Source of the DNA: GCA-2748575 sp965222725
GTDB taxonomy: Bacteria > Pseudomonadota > Gammaproteobacteria > Pseudomonadales > Ketobacteraceae
Length of the DNA stretch: 64,000 nt
Direction of reading: 5' to 3'
NCBI GenBank assembly: GCA_965222725.1
Contig: OZ244969.1
Span: forward strand, 3,596,001 to 3,660,000
In this document: positions 8,849 to 16,681 of the stretch, piece by piece
Layout: each line of letters opens with the position of its first letter
How positions within the stretch are numbered: the first letter of the stretch is position 1
The notes under the pieces: model-generated
The model's input: only the letters and a program-made list of their open reading frames with translations
What the model was told of the DNA's origin: nothing
The model's database searches: none
Position numbers and translations under genes: made by a program

Positions 8849-9046
8849 TGGCAGGGCCGAACAAGCCCGGAATTGTTGAATCCTGCCAGCAACCGTTTGC
8901 ATAAACGCCATAATAAGACTATAAAATGCCCACAAAACAATGGTTTTTCTCTGACCGAAAAAAACAGAAAACTGTGCAAAAAGGCTATTGTCAAGCCAGA
9001 GGCGATCTTATAAGGTACTGAATCATCGTTCGAACAGTTGTTTGAT

Positions 9047-9086
9047 CAGACTAGTGACACAGGTGATTCAACAGACTCGTGACACA
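9047..9086. repeat. Two 15-bp direct repeats in the 475-bp gap upstream of the SCP2 gene
   Basis: CAGACTAGTGACACA (9047-9061) and CAGACTCGTGACACA (9072-9086) differ at one base and start 25 bp apart. They lie about 180 bp upstream of the SCP2-domain gene, in a gap (8791-9265) with no convincing gene. The spacing would suit a regulator binding on similar faces of the helix. Confidence 0.6.
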
Positions 9087-9265
9087 AGAAGTTTATGTCT
9101 CTTGAGGATTGTGACTCTTGATGTTTATGGTTCAGGCAGCTGGCGATAAAAACAGGGCGGCAACTCGTTATCCCGGGTAGACGCTTTTAATAATAATTGG
9201 CTTTGATATAAAAAATACCAAAGCGCAGGGGTAAACAATCTCAAATATCTAGAGGAGAACATGGG

Positions 9266-9658
9266 ATGAGCTTAAAGTTTTTGTCTGATGAGTGGTTCGA
9301 CAAAGTTGAAGAGCTGAAGCAAGCCGCTGGTGACCTGGACGTTCCTGCTGCACTTCACGATCTGGTACTGAACGTGGTTGTGACTGACACCGATTGGGGT
9401 GATCGTGAGCTGAGCCTTGTGGCTGGTAACCTGGAAAAGGGACATCATGAGCATGCACCCACCAAACTGATTCTTCCTGTGGATCTGGCTCACCGTCTGT
9501 TCATCGACAACGATCAGTCCGCTGGCATGCAGGGTTTCATGAGCGGTCAGATCAAAGTGGAAGGTGACATGAGCAAGCTGATGGCCATGCAAACTGTTCA
9601 GCCTTCAGAAAAGCAAAAAGAACTGCAAAAGCAGATTCTGGGTGTAACTGCGGCGTAA
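9266..9658 (+). CDS. SCP2 sterol-binding domain protein
   Basis: 130 residues, essentially one SCP2 fold: an N-terminal helix (SDEWFDKVEELKQAA), central strands (ALHDLVLNVVVTD, RELSLVAGN), and the family-typical C-terminal part with FMSGQIKVEGDMSKLMAMQ. SCP2 domains bind lipids or acyl-CoA in a hydrophobic tunnel. The start at 9266 is set by GAGGAG eight bases upstream. An out-of-frame ATG at 9261 (ATGGGATGA) would give a two-codon peptide overlapping the start. The gene has its own terminator. The next gene encodes a hydratase-2-like protein, so both MFE-2-type accessory domains sit side by side. Confidence 0.9.
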   Translation: MSLKFLSDEWFDKVEELKQAAGDLDVPAALHDLVLNVVVTDTDWGDRELSLVAGNLEKGHHEHAPTKLILPVDLAHRLFIDNDQSAGMQGFMSGQIKVEGDMSKLMAMQTVQPSEKQKELQKQILGVTAA

Positions 9659-9690
9659 TTTAATACACGCACAGTTTTATACCTGAAGAA

Positions 9691-9720
9691 AACCCCGCAA
9701 TGCGAATGCGGGGTTTTTTT
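9691..9720 (+). terminator. Intrinsic terminator of the SCP2 gene
   Basis: AACCCCGCA (9691-9699) pairs with TGCGGGGTT (9707-9715) and a T run follows. Confidence 0.93.
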
Positions 9721-9843
9721 ATGCCCGGAATTTTCAGGTTGGCGTTATTGGTCAGGGATTTTGGAGGAATCTGTCATTGGCCCGGCAAACAGGCTGCGAC
9801 TAACCTTGCTATGACCAAAACAGAATAAAAAGAGAGAACGCTC

Positions 9844-10692
9844 ATGGCTCAGGAAATTTCATCGGATCTGGTTGGCCTGGAAACAGAGGAAATAGCGATT
9901 CAGTGGCAGGAAAAAGATGCTCTCCTGTACGCACTGGCGGTAGGCTGTAAACCCGCCAGTGAACTGGATTTTGTTTACGAAGCCAGGGGCCCAAAAGTTT
10001 TACCCACTTTCAGTGTGATTTCGGGGCTGGATATCATGGGCAACCTGATGTCCCGCATCAAATTCAATCTGGCCATGTTGCTGCACGGTGAACAGCGTAT
10101 CGAGCTGCATCGCGCTATTCCCGCGAAAGCCAAAGCCACCGCTAAGGGCAAAGTGGTGGAAGTCTGGGACAAGGGCAAGGCCGCTGTTATCGGTGTAGAG
10201 TGTCAGGTGTGGGATGAAAAGGGTCCGCTGTTTACCACCCATGCTACCTTGTTCATTCGCGGTGCCGGTGGTTTTGGCGGAGAGCGCGGACCTTCCTCTG
10301 AAGAGACTGCCGTGGTGATTCCTGATCGCGACCCGGATCATGTGGTGGAAGATATCACCCGCGAGGAGCAGGCCGCGCTTTACCGGCTTACCGGCGACCG
10401 CAATCCCATTCATATCGATCCCAACTTTGCCAAATTCGGCGGATTTGATCAGCCGTTTCTGCACGGGCTTTGCACCTATGGTTTTGCCGGCCGCGCCGTG
10501 CTGCATTCACTCTGTCAGTCTGACCCGGAAAACTTTATCTCCATGAGCGGGCGTTTCTCCGATCAGGTATTTATGGGTGACAGCATCATTTCCAGAATCT
10601 GGGACGAAGGCAACGGCCAGGCGGTGATGCAGGTGGAAACCCAGAAAGGCAATGTGGTATTGAATCAGTGCCGGATTCAGTACCGCCCCTGA
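9844..10692 (+). CDS. MaoC-type (R)-enoyl-CoA hydratase, hydratase-2 family
   Basis: 282 residues, double hot-dog layout typical of peroxisomal hydratase 2/MFE-2 and bacterial homologues. The N-terminal half lacks catalytic residues. The C-terminal half carries the hydratase-2 motif YRLTGDRNPIHIDPNFAKFGG followed by FLHGLCTYG, with Asp and His placed as in the family's catalytic dyad. Likely reaction: reversible hydration of trans-2-enoyl-CoA to (R)-3-hydroxyacyl-CoA in the cytoplasm, feeding beta-oxidation, steroid side-chain breakdown or PHA precursors. It has its own upstream gap of 185 bp. The neighbouring SCP2 gene supports a lipid-metabolism role. Confidence 0.92.
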   Translation: MAQEISSDLVGLETEEIAIQWQEKDALLYALAVGCKPASELDFVYEARGPKVLPTFSVISGLDIMGNLMSRIKFNLAMLLHGEQRIELHRAIPAKAKATAKGKVVEVWDKGKAAVIGVECQVWDEKGPLFTTHATLFIRGAGGFGGERGPSSEETAVVIPDRDPDHVVEDITREEQAALYRLTGDRNPIHIDPNFAKFGGFDQPFLHGLCTYGFAGRAVLHSLCQSDPENFISMSGRFSDQVFMGDSIISRIWDEGNGQAVMQVETQKGNVVLNQCRIQYRP

Positions 10693-10706
10693 TCCTGAAT
10701 CATCGT

Positions 10707-10730
10707 GCAGGTCTCATTGATGAGACCTGC
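10707..10730 (+). terminator. Hairpin after the hydratase gene, without T tract
   Basis: GCAGGTCTCA (10707-10716) pairs perfectly with TGAGACCTGC (10721-10730) around TTGA. No T run follows, so termination is uncertain. Confidence 0.45.
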
Positions 10731-10781
10731 TGCCATCCCTGTTAGAATTCACGGCCATTGAGTTGGAAGAGTGAGTTCTAC

Positions 10782-11846
10782 GTGTCCTTTGTGTTGTGTT
10801 ACTGCCGGCCCGGGCTGGAAAGTGATTGCGCCGCAGAAGTGATGGAGCGGGCCGGCGAGGCCGGCATCTATGGCTATATCAAAAGTGCCGAGCAGGATGC
10901 CGGCTACTTGCGCTTTGTACCCAACGATCCCGATCAGGCCATGGCCTTAATCGATAGCATCGATTTCAGGGACTGGATTTTTCCCCGGCAGATTATTCTG
11001 GTGACGGCAGAGATAGACGATCTGCCCGTGGCTGATCGTATCGGCGCCATACTGGAAGCGGCGTCAGACTGGCCGGAGGTGGAAGATCTCTGGCAGGAAT
11101 ACCCGGACACGAATGAAGGCAAGCAAATCACCCGGCTCACCAAAAAACTGGACAAGCAGCTGAGAAGCCGCCTGAGTGGCAAGGGTACGCTCAGGTCCCG
11201 TTCCACCGGCGGTGTGCGGGGCCATCTGTTCTGGCTCAATGGCAGCCATGTGTTGCTGGGGCTCAGTGCTGTGGACAATTCAGCACCCTGGCCACTGGGT
11301 TACCCCCGGTTGCGTTTCCCGCGCCAGGCCCCAAGCCGGTCCACCCTCAAGCTGGAAGAAGCCTGGCTGCAATTGCTCAGTCCGCCAGAAGCAGATGCCG
11401 CTTTAAAGCCCGGCTTCAGGGCGGTGGACCTTGGCGCAGCCCCCGGTGGCTGGACCTGGCAACTGGTAAACCGGCAACTGAAAGTGCTGGCGGTGGATAA
11501 TGGCCCCATGGACGACGGCCTGATGGCCAGCGGCCGGGTCACCCATTTGCGGGAGGATGCCTTTACCTTCAAGCCCCGTTATTCCGTGGAATGGCTGGTT
11601 TGCGATATTGTGGACAAGCCCGCCAGAGTCATGCAGCTGATGGAGAAGTGGCTGCTCAACGGCTGGTGCCGGTACACTGTGTTTAATCTCAAGTTACCCA
11701 TGAAACAGCGCTGGAAAACTGCCAGCCAGCTGCTGGCACAGCTGCAGGAACGCCTGGCGGAAGCCGGCATTCAGTATGACATCAGGGCAAAGCAGCTGTA
11801 CCACGACCGGGAAGAGATCACCGTGTACGTGGCGATTCAGGAATAA
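10782..11846 (+). CDS. rlmM: 23S rRNA (cytidine-2498-2'-O)-methyltransferase RlmM
   Basis: RlmM methylates the 2'-O of C2498 in 23S rRNA using SAM. The N-terminal THUMP-like part begins FVLCYCRPGLESDCAAEV, matching the family start. The Rossmann methyltransferase domain shows DLGAAPGGWTWQL (SAM motif I), AVDNGPM, CDIVDKP and FNLKLPMKQRW, which carries the catalytic Lys. The frame is open from a TTG at 10758, but a GTG at 10782 lies 6 nt after GAGTGAG and gives the family-like N-terminus (354 aa), so it is preferred. Length is normal. It is a single-gene unit between unrelated neighbours. Confidence 0.93.
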   Translation: MSFVLCYCRPGLESDCAAEVMERAGEAGIYGYIKSAEQDAGYLRFVPNDPDQAMALIDSIDFRDWIFPRQIILVTAEIDDLPVADRIGAILEAASDWPEVEDLWQEYPDTNEGKQITRLTKKLDKQLRSRLSGKGTLRSRSTGGVRGHLFWLNGSHVLLGLSAVDNSAPWPLGYPRLRFPRQAPSRSTLKLEEAWLQLLSPPEADAALKPGFRAVDLGAAPGGWTWQLVNRQLKVLAVDNGPMDDGLMASGRVTHLREDAFTFKPRYSVEWLVCDIVDKPARVMQLMEKWLLNGWCRYTVFNLKLPMKQRWKTASQLLAQLQERLAEAGIQYDIRAKQLYHDREEITVYVAIQE

Positions 11847-11898
11847 CCGGGAGCCAGGGATTTCAGGGGGCGGTTTTGGGGTGCAGCCGGAAGCGAGA

Positions 11899-12213
11899 TC
11901 AGTCGCCGTTTTCCTGTTTCAGGCTGTAGACCTGACGCTCGAGAACGATAAACTTCTCTTCTTCCTCCATGAAGGGGGCAATTTCGGCGACCACGGTACG
12001 GCGCTCCCTGGAGGTAAGCCAGCGGGCCCAGTGATCCAGAGACTCCCAGTTGGCGATCACAATAAAGTGGTTGCGGCGGTCGAGTTCGTGGTAGGTTTCG
12101 CCGGAGATATAACCGGGTGCATTCTGTATTTCGCTCAGCAGGTTGGTTACCGCCTGCTGATAATGGGATTCGGCACCGGGAATGACTTTACGCTCAATAA
12201 TGACTTTAATCAT
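11899..12213 (-). CDS. Antibiotic-biosynthesis-monooxygenase (ABM) domain protein
   Basis: 104 residues forming one dimeric alpha/beta-barrel ABM domain: strand MIKVIIERKVIPG, helix AESHYQQAVTNLLSEIQNAPGYISGE, then FIVIANWESLDHWARWLTS. Members range from heme-degrading and quinol monooxygenases to proteins of unknown role. The family name reflects homology, not antibiotic synthesis. No heme- or substrate-specific residues can be claimed. The charged tail (MEEEEKFIVLERQVYSLKQENGD) is unremarkable. It is convergent with rlmM and divergent from the MFS gene. Confidence 0.88.
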   Translation of the reverse strand: MIKVIIERKVIPGAESHYQQAVTNLLSEIQNAPGYISGETYHELDRRNHFIVIANWESLDHWARWLTSRERRTVVAEIAPFMEEEEKFIVLERQVYSLKQENGD

Positions 12214-12311
12214 GATATAGACTGCAATTTCAGGGGCCTCATCAGGCCCGAATTATCCAGCGGGCAAACATACCACAGAATAACCATTCAAGTCATACCA
12301 GCCAAAACCTG

Positions 12312-13550
12312 ATGAAAGAAACCACCTTGACCTGGCGCCTTACGCTGCTCAGTTGCCTGTACTTCTCCCAGGGGTTGCCGTTCGGCTTTTTCAGCCAGGC
12401 CATTCCCCCGATACTGCGCAGCTATGAGATCGACCTGGAAAAAATCGGGCTTATCTCTCTGATCGGTGTGCCCTGGGCCCTCAAGTTCCTGTGGGCCCCC
12501 TATGTAGACCAGTTTGGCAGTCGCCGGCTGGGGCGCCACAAAAGCTGGATCTTGCCCATGCAGGCCTGCTTTCTGGGGCTGATGCTGGCCATAGCGTGCT
12601 TTGATCCGGACACGATCCGCGGTAACGGGCTCTACTATCTGTTGTTTCTGTGCTTTCTGATCAACCTGTTTGCCGCCACTCAGGATATTGCCACCGATGG
12701 CCTGGCGGTGCAGAGCCTGGCTCCGTCGGAGCGGGGCTTGGGTAACAGCGTGCAAGTGGGTGCCTACCGTGTCGGCATGCTGTTCGGTGGTGGTGTGCTT
12801 CTGGTATTGCTGGATTCCGTGGGCTGGTCACTGGCGTTTGTCCTGCTGGCGTCAGCCATTGTGCTGGCCACGGTGCCGGTGCTCTTTCACCGGGAGAAAA
12901 GCGATTTTCCAGTGAAAGGCAAGGCTGGCGCGGCTTCCATCTGGACGCTGTTTCTGCACTACGTGCGCCAACCCAATATTGCCCGCTGGCTTCTTGTCGT
13001 GACCTTTTACAAGGTGGCGGATTCCCTGGGCTCCGCCATGTCCAAGCCGTTTCTGGTGGATGCCGGGCTGGACCTGGGCACCATTGGCTGGTTGTCCGCC
13101 GGGTTGGGAATGACCACCAGTATTATTGGAGCAATTGTGGCCGGGCTGCTGATTCCTTATCTGGGGCGGGTCAGGGCGCTACTGTATTTTGGTCTGATTC
13201 AGGCGGCCAGCTTTCTCGGCTATGGCTGGCTGGCGCTCACCGACACCAGTTCACTGACTGCCGTGGCCTGGGTTTCCGGTGTTGAACATTTCACCGGGGG
13301 CATGGCTACAGTGGCCTTGTTTACCGCCATGATGGACGCCTGCCGGCCTCAGGTGGCGGGAACCGATTACACCATTCAGGCCAGCATTCAGGTAACGGTG
13401 GGTGGGCTCCTCCATGGTCTGAGCGGTTTCTTTGCCGCCTGGCTGGGCTATGCCCTGCATTTCGGGCTTACCTTTGTGTTGGGAATCCTGATTCTGTTTC
13501 CGGTATTATGGTGGGCCAATGGCATGAAAGTAAGGAGTGGTATTTCGTGA
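12312..13550 (+). CDS. MFS transporter, AmpG/RhtX-FptX-like
   Basis: 412 residues with about 12 hydrophobic segments. The first helix region (LYFSQGLPFGFFSQAIPPILR), the loop VDQFGSRRLGRHKSW after helix 2, and FAATQDIATDGLAVQ are features of the AmpG-type branch of the MFS. That branch includes muropeptide permeases and siderophore importers RhtX/FptX. Substrate is not decidable from sequence; there is no cell-wall recycling or siderophore gene next to it. Its last codons overlap the tusA start (GTGA), indicating translational coupling with tusA. Confidence 0.82.
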   Translation: MKETTLTWRLTLLSCLYFSQGLPFGFFSQAIPPILRSYEIDLEKIGLISLIGVPWALKFLWAPYVDQFGSRRLGRHKSWILPMQACFLGLMLAIACFDPDTIRGNGLYYLLFLCFLINLFAATQDIATDGLAVQSLAPSERGLGNSVQVGAYRVGMLFGGGVLLVLLDSVGWSLAFVLLASAIVLATVPVLFHREKSDFPVKGKAGAASIWTLFLHYVRQPNIARWLLVVTFYKVADSLGSAMSKPFLVDAGLDLGTIGWLSAGLGMTTSIIGAIVAGLLIPYLGRVRALLYFGLIQAASFLGYGWLALTDTSSLTAVAWVSGVEHFTGGMATVALFTAMMDACRPQVAGTDYTIQASIQVTVGGLLHGLSGFFAAWLGYALHFGLTFVLGILILFPVLWWANGMKVRSGIS

Positions 13551-13777
13551 CGGAATTTCAGCATGAACTGGATGCTCAAGGGCTGCTGTGCCCGGAACCC
13601 GTAATGATGCTGCATAAAAAAGTGCGGGAAATGGCGGCCGGTGAGGTGTTAAAAGTGGTGGCGACGGATCCCTCCACCACCCGGGATATTCCCAAGTTCT
13701 GCCACTTCCTGAAACATGAACTGGTTGCCCAGGAGCAGCAAGGGGATCTGTACCTTTACTGGATTAAAAAAGCCTGA
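13547..13777 (+). CDS. tusA: Sulfurtransferase TusA
   Basis: 76 residues. TusA relays persulfide sulfur from IscS-type desulfurases to TusBCD-TusE for tRNA 2-thiouridine and to other sulfur acceptors. The motif LDAQGLLCPEPVMMLHKKV holds the active Cys in CPxP context, and DPSTTRDIPKFCHFLKHEL matches the family. The GTG at 13547 is chosen: AAGGAG lies 9 nt upstream, and it overlaps the stop of the MFS gene by 3 nt (GTGA). An open frame from 13508 would add non-family residues. Confidence 0.93.
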   Translation: MTEFQHELDAQGLLCPEPVMMLHKKVREMAAGEVLKVVATDPSTTRDIPKFCHFLKHELVAQEQQGDLYLYWIKKA

Positions 13778-13785
13778 GAAACCCC

Positions 13786-13811
13786 AAAAAAAACGGCGCC
13801 CTCAGGCGCCG
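13786..13811 (-). terminator. Intrinsic terminator of the 13.8-14.5 kb gene (possibly bidirectional)
   Basis: CGGCGCC (13794-13800) pairs with GGCGCCG (13805-13811) around CTCA. Read in the minus direction it is followed by T8. It lies between the convergent tusA and the minus-strand gene. Confidence 0.85.
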
Positions 13812-13844
13812 CAGCTTTCTACTTCAGCGTGTTCTGATTCAGGT

Positions 13845-14537
13845 TCACCAGGATTCAATCAGCATGGAGATAGCCGCCAGTGCTTCCGGATCCTGCTCTT
13901 TGATCTTGTTGGCAATACGGTGCTGGAAGAAGTAGCGAAAATCTTCCCGGTCCTGGGCCGGATAAAGACAATCGTCCCCGGGCAATACCGGTGTGGACTT
14001 CACTTCGTTTTCATCCACCAGCATGGCCTGAATTCTGCCACTGGCAAGCAAGCGCCAGCTCAGAACTTCGATCAGCACGAAAGAACGGAAGCCGTTCTCC
14101 GTCAGTACCGCATGGGTGCCAATGGCATCGGGAATTTCCTGGATGACGTGATCATCTTCCAGCTTTTCGTAGGTGTAATATTTGGCCGCGGTTTCCAGCT
14201 CTACCACCTTGTGCAACGGCGCTTCGTAAAAGATGTCGTTGGTGCCGGGGTCGCGATAGCCTTCCCAGCGTCCGTTGAGTGGATCGTTAATTTCAGTGCA
14301 AGGGACAATCTGGTTCAGCCAGGGGACCATACCGACGACTTCGCCGGATTCCCGCAAACACCAGCAAACAACTTTCAGGCTGTAGAGGCGATCCGGTGAC
14401 GAGTCATTGGTGTACAACATTTCCAGGCCATCAAATTCCGGCGCAATTCTCAGAATCCGGTCGGCTTCCGCCACCGGTCTTCGCGAGAACAGGTCGATCA
14501 CATTGTCCTGGGCCTGTTGAGCTGTGTGAGGTTTCAT
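13845..14537 (-). CDS. Conserved-looking protein of unknown function
   Basis: 230 residues, cytoplasmic: no signal peptide or membrane segment. The ATG at 14537 follows AGAGGGTAG; a frame open to 14636 adds an unsupported leader. The N-terminus (AQDNVIDLFSRRP) is followed by an acidic, aromatic protein with segments FDGLEMLYTNDSSPDRLYSLKVVCWCLRES, GMVPWLNQIVPC and RDPGTNDIFYEAPLHKVVE. No family or catalytic motif was recognised. Cys pairs (CWC, PC) are not arranged as a zinc site. It stands alone, with a terminator downstream and a 335-bp gap upstream shared with epmC. Confidence 0.72.
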   Translation of the reverse strand: MKPHTAQQAQDNVIDLFSRRPVAEADRILRIAPEFDGLEMLYTNDSSPDRLYSLKVVCWCLRESGEVVGMVPWLNQIVPCTEINDPLNGRWEGYRDPGTNDIFYEAPLHKVVELETAAKYYTYEKLEDDHVIQEIPDAIGTHAVLTENGFRSFVLIEVLSWRLLASGRIQAMLVDENEVKSTPVLPGDDCLYPAQDREDFRYFFQHRIANKIKEQDPEALAAISMLIESW

Positions 14538-14872
14538 GATACTACCCTCTCTTGCTAAGCCGCGTATCCCTTGCCGTTCCGTAGTCGCATTGTAATGCGT
14601 GTCGGTGATAAGCAGATTTAGCTTAGTGGAACACACTGTATCGTACTGTTCAGTATAGAACCAATCGTCCGCAGAGTTGAAAAAACTAATTCTTCTAACT
14701 TTTGGTTCTTACTAAAATATTTCGGAAAAATCCGGTAAATATTGAGTTTTTAGACCAAAGTGTTCTTACCTGTGTGCTTTATAGAGCAAATTAATTCAAC
14801 GACCATAGGCGTAGGCCTGCGGTTTCTGTATGATCTGCGTTCAACCTGGCGTCAAAATTCTGTAGTTAGTTC
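14538..14872. other. 335-bp divergent intergenic region with an inverted repeat
   Basis: AT-rich from about 14680 to 14760. AGAACCAA (14657-14664) and TTGGTTCT (14702-14709) form an 8-bp inverted repeat 37 nt apart. Promoters of both flanking genes should lie here; no convincing -35/-10 pair or gene was found. Confidence 0.45.
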
Positions 14873-15466
14873 ATGAAAATCAACAGTCTGTCACCCATAA
14901 GTCAAGATACCGGCGAAGCTGTGGAAGTGGACCGGCTGATGGCTTTATTTAATGAGTTGTTCAGCGGCACCGAAAACACCCGGCTGGAAAAAAGTGGCGG
15001 TGAGCCGGTGTACCTGCCGGCAGATAAAAACTGCCACTATCATCGTATTCTGTTTGCCCACGGCTTCTTTAATTCGGCGCTTCATGAAGTTGCCCACTGG
15101 TGTGTGGCCGGGCCGGAACGCCGCTTGCTGGAAGATTTTGGTTACTGGTATGAGCCTGATGGCCGAACCCGTGAACAACAGGCATTGTTTGAGCAGGTGG
15201 AAGTGAAACCACAGGCCCTGGAATGGATTTTTGCCAAAAGTTGCGGGCGACCGTTTCGGGTCAGTGCAGACAATCTGGCCCTGACAGCCGGCAACGATGA
15301 GCATGACGACAGGCCGTTTAAAAATCGGATTTTTAAAGAAGTTGAACGGCGTATGGAAGAAGGTCTGCCGGAAAGAGCAAGGCGCTTTTCCCTGGCACTG
15401 ATTGAACATTATCAGCCGGGACTGGTCCTTGAAAAAGACCTGTTTCAATTAACAGAGATACTATAG
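14873..15466 (+). CDS. epmC: Elongation factor P hydroxylase EpmC (YfcM)
   Basis: EpmC hydroxylates the beta-lysyl-lysine of EF-P, the last step of the EpmA/EpmB modification path. The 197-residue protein shows the family core: NELFSGTENTRLEKSGG, then FAHGFFNSALHEVAHWCVAG with the metal-binding HE..H, RLLEDFGYWYEPDGRTREQQ, and FEQVEVKPQALEWIFAKSCG. It is about 15 residues longer than the E. coli protein, mainly at the N-terminus. The ribosome site is poor. It begins a same-strand series running to the GGDEF-EAL gene. epmA, epmB and efp are not in the window. Confidence 0.93.
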   Translation: MKINSLSPISQDTGEAVEVDRLMALFNELFSGTENTRLEKSGGEPVYLPADKNCHYHRILFAHGFFNSALHEVAHWCVAGPERRLLEDFGYWYEPDGRTREQQALFEQVEVKPQALEWIFAKSCGRPFRVSADNLALTAGNDEHDDRPFKNRIFKEVERRMEEGLPERARRFSLALIEHYQPGLVLEKDLFQLTEIL

Positions 15467-15506
15467 CGACAGCTGATTGATATTATTGATAGTAATGGGG
15501 GAATGC

Positions 15507-16160
15507 ATGAGATTACGACTTTTAACTGTGCTGGGGATGATGGTTTTACTGGTTCAGACGGCGCTGGCGGACGAAGTGAGTGAAGCCATTAAAGAAGCCA
15601 ATACCGCCTATGGCAAAGGTGACTATCAGCTGACACTGAATCGCCTGGAGCAGGCCATGAACCTGGTGAAAGATGTGCAGGCAGCAAAAATTATCAACTA
15701 CTTTCCCAAACCGCTGAAAGGCTGGGAAGTGGTAAAAGGGGAGAATGCCGAGGCATCACCCATTCCCAACGTGCAGCTGGGAATGTTCAGTTCGGTGATA
15801 CAGAAATACGAAAAAACCATAGCAGTGCCCGAAGGCGAAAACCTGCTCAAGGATGATAAAAAGAAAAAGGACAAAACCCCCTGGGTGCAGTTTACACTGG
15901 TGCAAAAGCCCGGTTCCCTGATAAAAATGGGTTTTCAGGGTGTTCATGCGATTCGTGCCGGCCATCCGGATTCCCGCAGTGTCAGCGTCGACGGCTATTC
16001 CGGTATTGTTTATTGTGATGCCAAAAAACCAACCTGCGATGCGTTTTTTGATTTTGATGGAGACTTTATGCTGATGGTGAATGCGGAGCACGCCAGCCGG
16101 GAGGAAATGGAAACCTTTGTGAAAGATTTTGATGTTGACGGTCTGTTGTCCGGGAGCTGA
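15507..16160 (+). CDS. Exported protein of unknown function
   Basis: 217 residues. ATG 15507 follows GGGGGA and starts a clear signal peptide (MRLRLLTVLGMMVLLVQTALA); an open frame from 15477 is not supported. The mature N-terminus (SEAIKEANTAYGKGDYQLTLNRLEQAMNLV) reads as a TPR-like helical pair. A region around PKPLKGWEVVKGENAEAS and a beta-rich second half with YSGIVYCDAKKPTCDAFFDFDGDFMLMVNAE follow. The Cys pair there may form a disulfide. No known function. It lies between epmC and greB with small gaps (40 and 8 bp), suggesting co-transcription. Confidence 0.8.
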   Translation: MRLRLLTVLGMMVLLVQTALADEVSEAIKEANTAYGKGDYQLTLNRLEQAMNLVKDVQAAKIINYFPKPLKGWEVVKGENAEASPIPNVQLGMFSSVIQKYEKTIAVPEGENLLKDDKKKKDKTPWVQFTLVQKPGSLIKMGFQGVHAIRAGHPDSRSVSVDGYSGIVYCDAKKPTCDAFFDFDGDFMLMVNAEHASREEMETFVKDFDVDGLLSGS

Positions 16161-16168
16161 TCACCGTT

Positions 16169-16672
16169 ATGGGAAGATATCGTCCGCCAATGCCGAAAAG
16201 TTCGGCTTATATTACGCCGGAAGGCAAAACCACACTGACAGAAGAGCTGCGCTACCTGAGCGAAACCAAACGCCCCGAGGTAACCAAAGCCCTGTCCGAA
16301 GCGGCCGCCGAAGGGGATCGCTCCGAGAATGCGGAATATATTTATCGTAAAAAGCAATTACGGGAAATTGATCGCCGCCTGCGTTACCTGATTAAACGCC
16401 TCGAAGTACTGAAAACCGTGGACCAGAAACCGGCGGACCAAAGCCGGATATTTTTTGGCGCCTGGGTGGAACTGCTGAACGAAGAGGACGCCACTGTACG
16501 TTATCGAATTGTGGGGCCGGACGAAATAGACACTCAACAGGGTATGATCAGCATTGACTCACCCATGGCACGGGCTATGTTGAAAAAGTCGGTGGGCGAT
16601 GAAATCTGTGTGCGAACGCCCAAGGGTGAAGTTTACTACGAAGTGAATGAAGTGCGTTACGAGCCGTTTTAA
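16169..16672 (+). CDS. greB: Transcription elongation factor GreB
   Basis: GreB enters the RNA polymerase secondary channel and stimulates cleavage of backtracked RNA. The 167-residue protein shows the N-terminal coiled coil (LRYLSETKRPEVTKALSEAAAEGDRSENAEYIYRKKQL split across its two helices). Acidic tip residues lie in EGDRSENAEY, and the FKBP-like C-terminal domain contains ISIDSPMARAMLKKSVGDE. YRKKQLREIDRR and the length favour GreB over GreA. The start is 8 bp after the previous stop, with GGGAG about 11 nt upstream. Confidence 0.95.
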   Translation: MGRYRPPMPKSSAYITPEGKTTLTEELRYLSETKRPEVTKALSEAAAEGDRSENAEYIYRKKQLREIDRRLRYLIKRLEVLKTVDQKPADQSRIFFGAWVELLNEEDATVRYRIVGPDEIDTQQGMISIDSPMARAMLKKSVGDEICVRTPKGEVYYEVNEVRYEPF

Positions 16673-16681
16673 GGGGGAGCT

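Noticed and set aside
8266..8994. 242-codon minus-strand open frame across the 8.3-9.0 kb region
   Set aside because: It covers the small exported-protein gene in antisense and runs through the terminator at 8821; no start signal.
11899..12213. Antibiotic biosynthesis gene
   Set aside because: The ABM domain is a fold name only; no biosynthetic neighbours are present.
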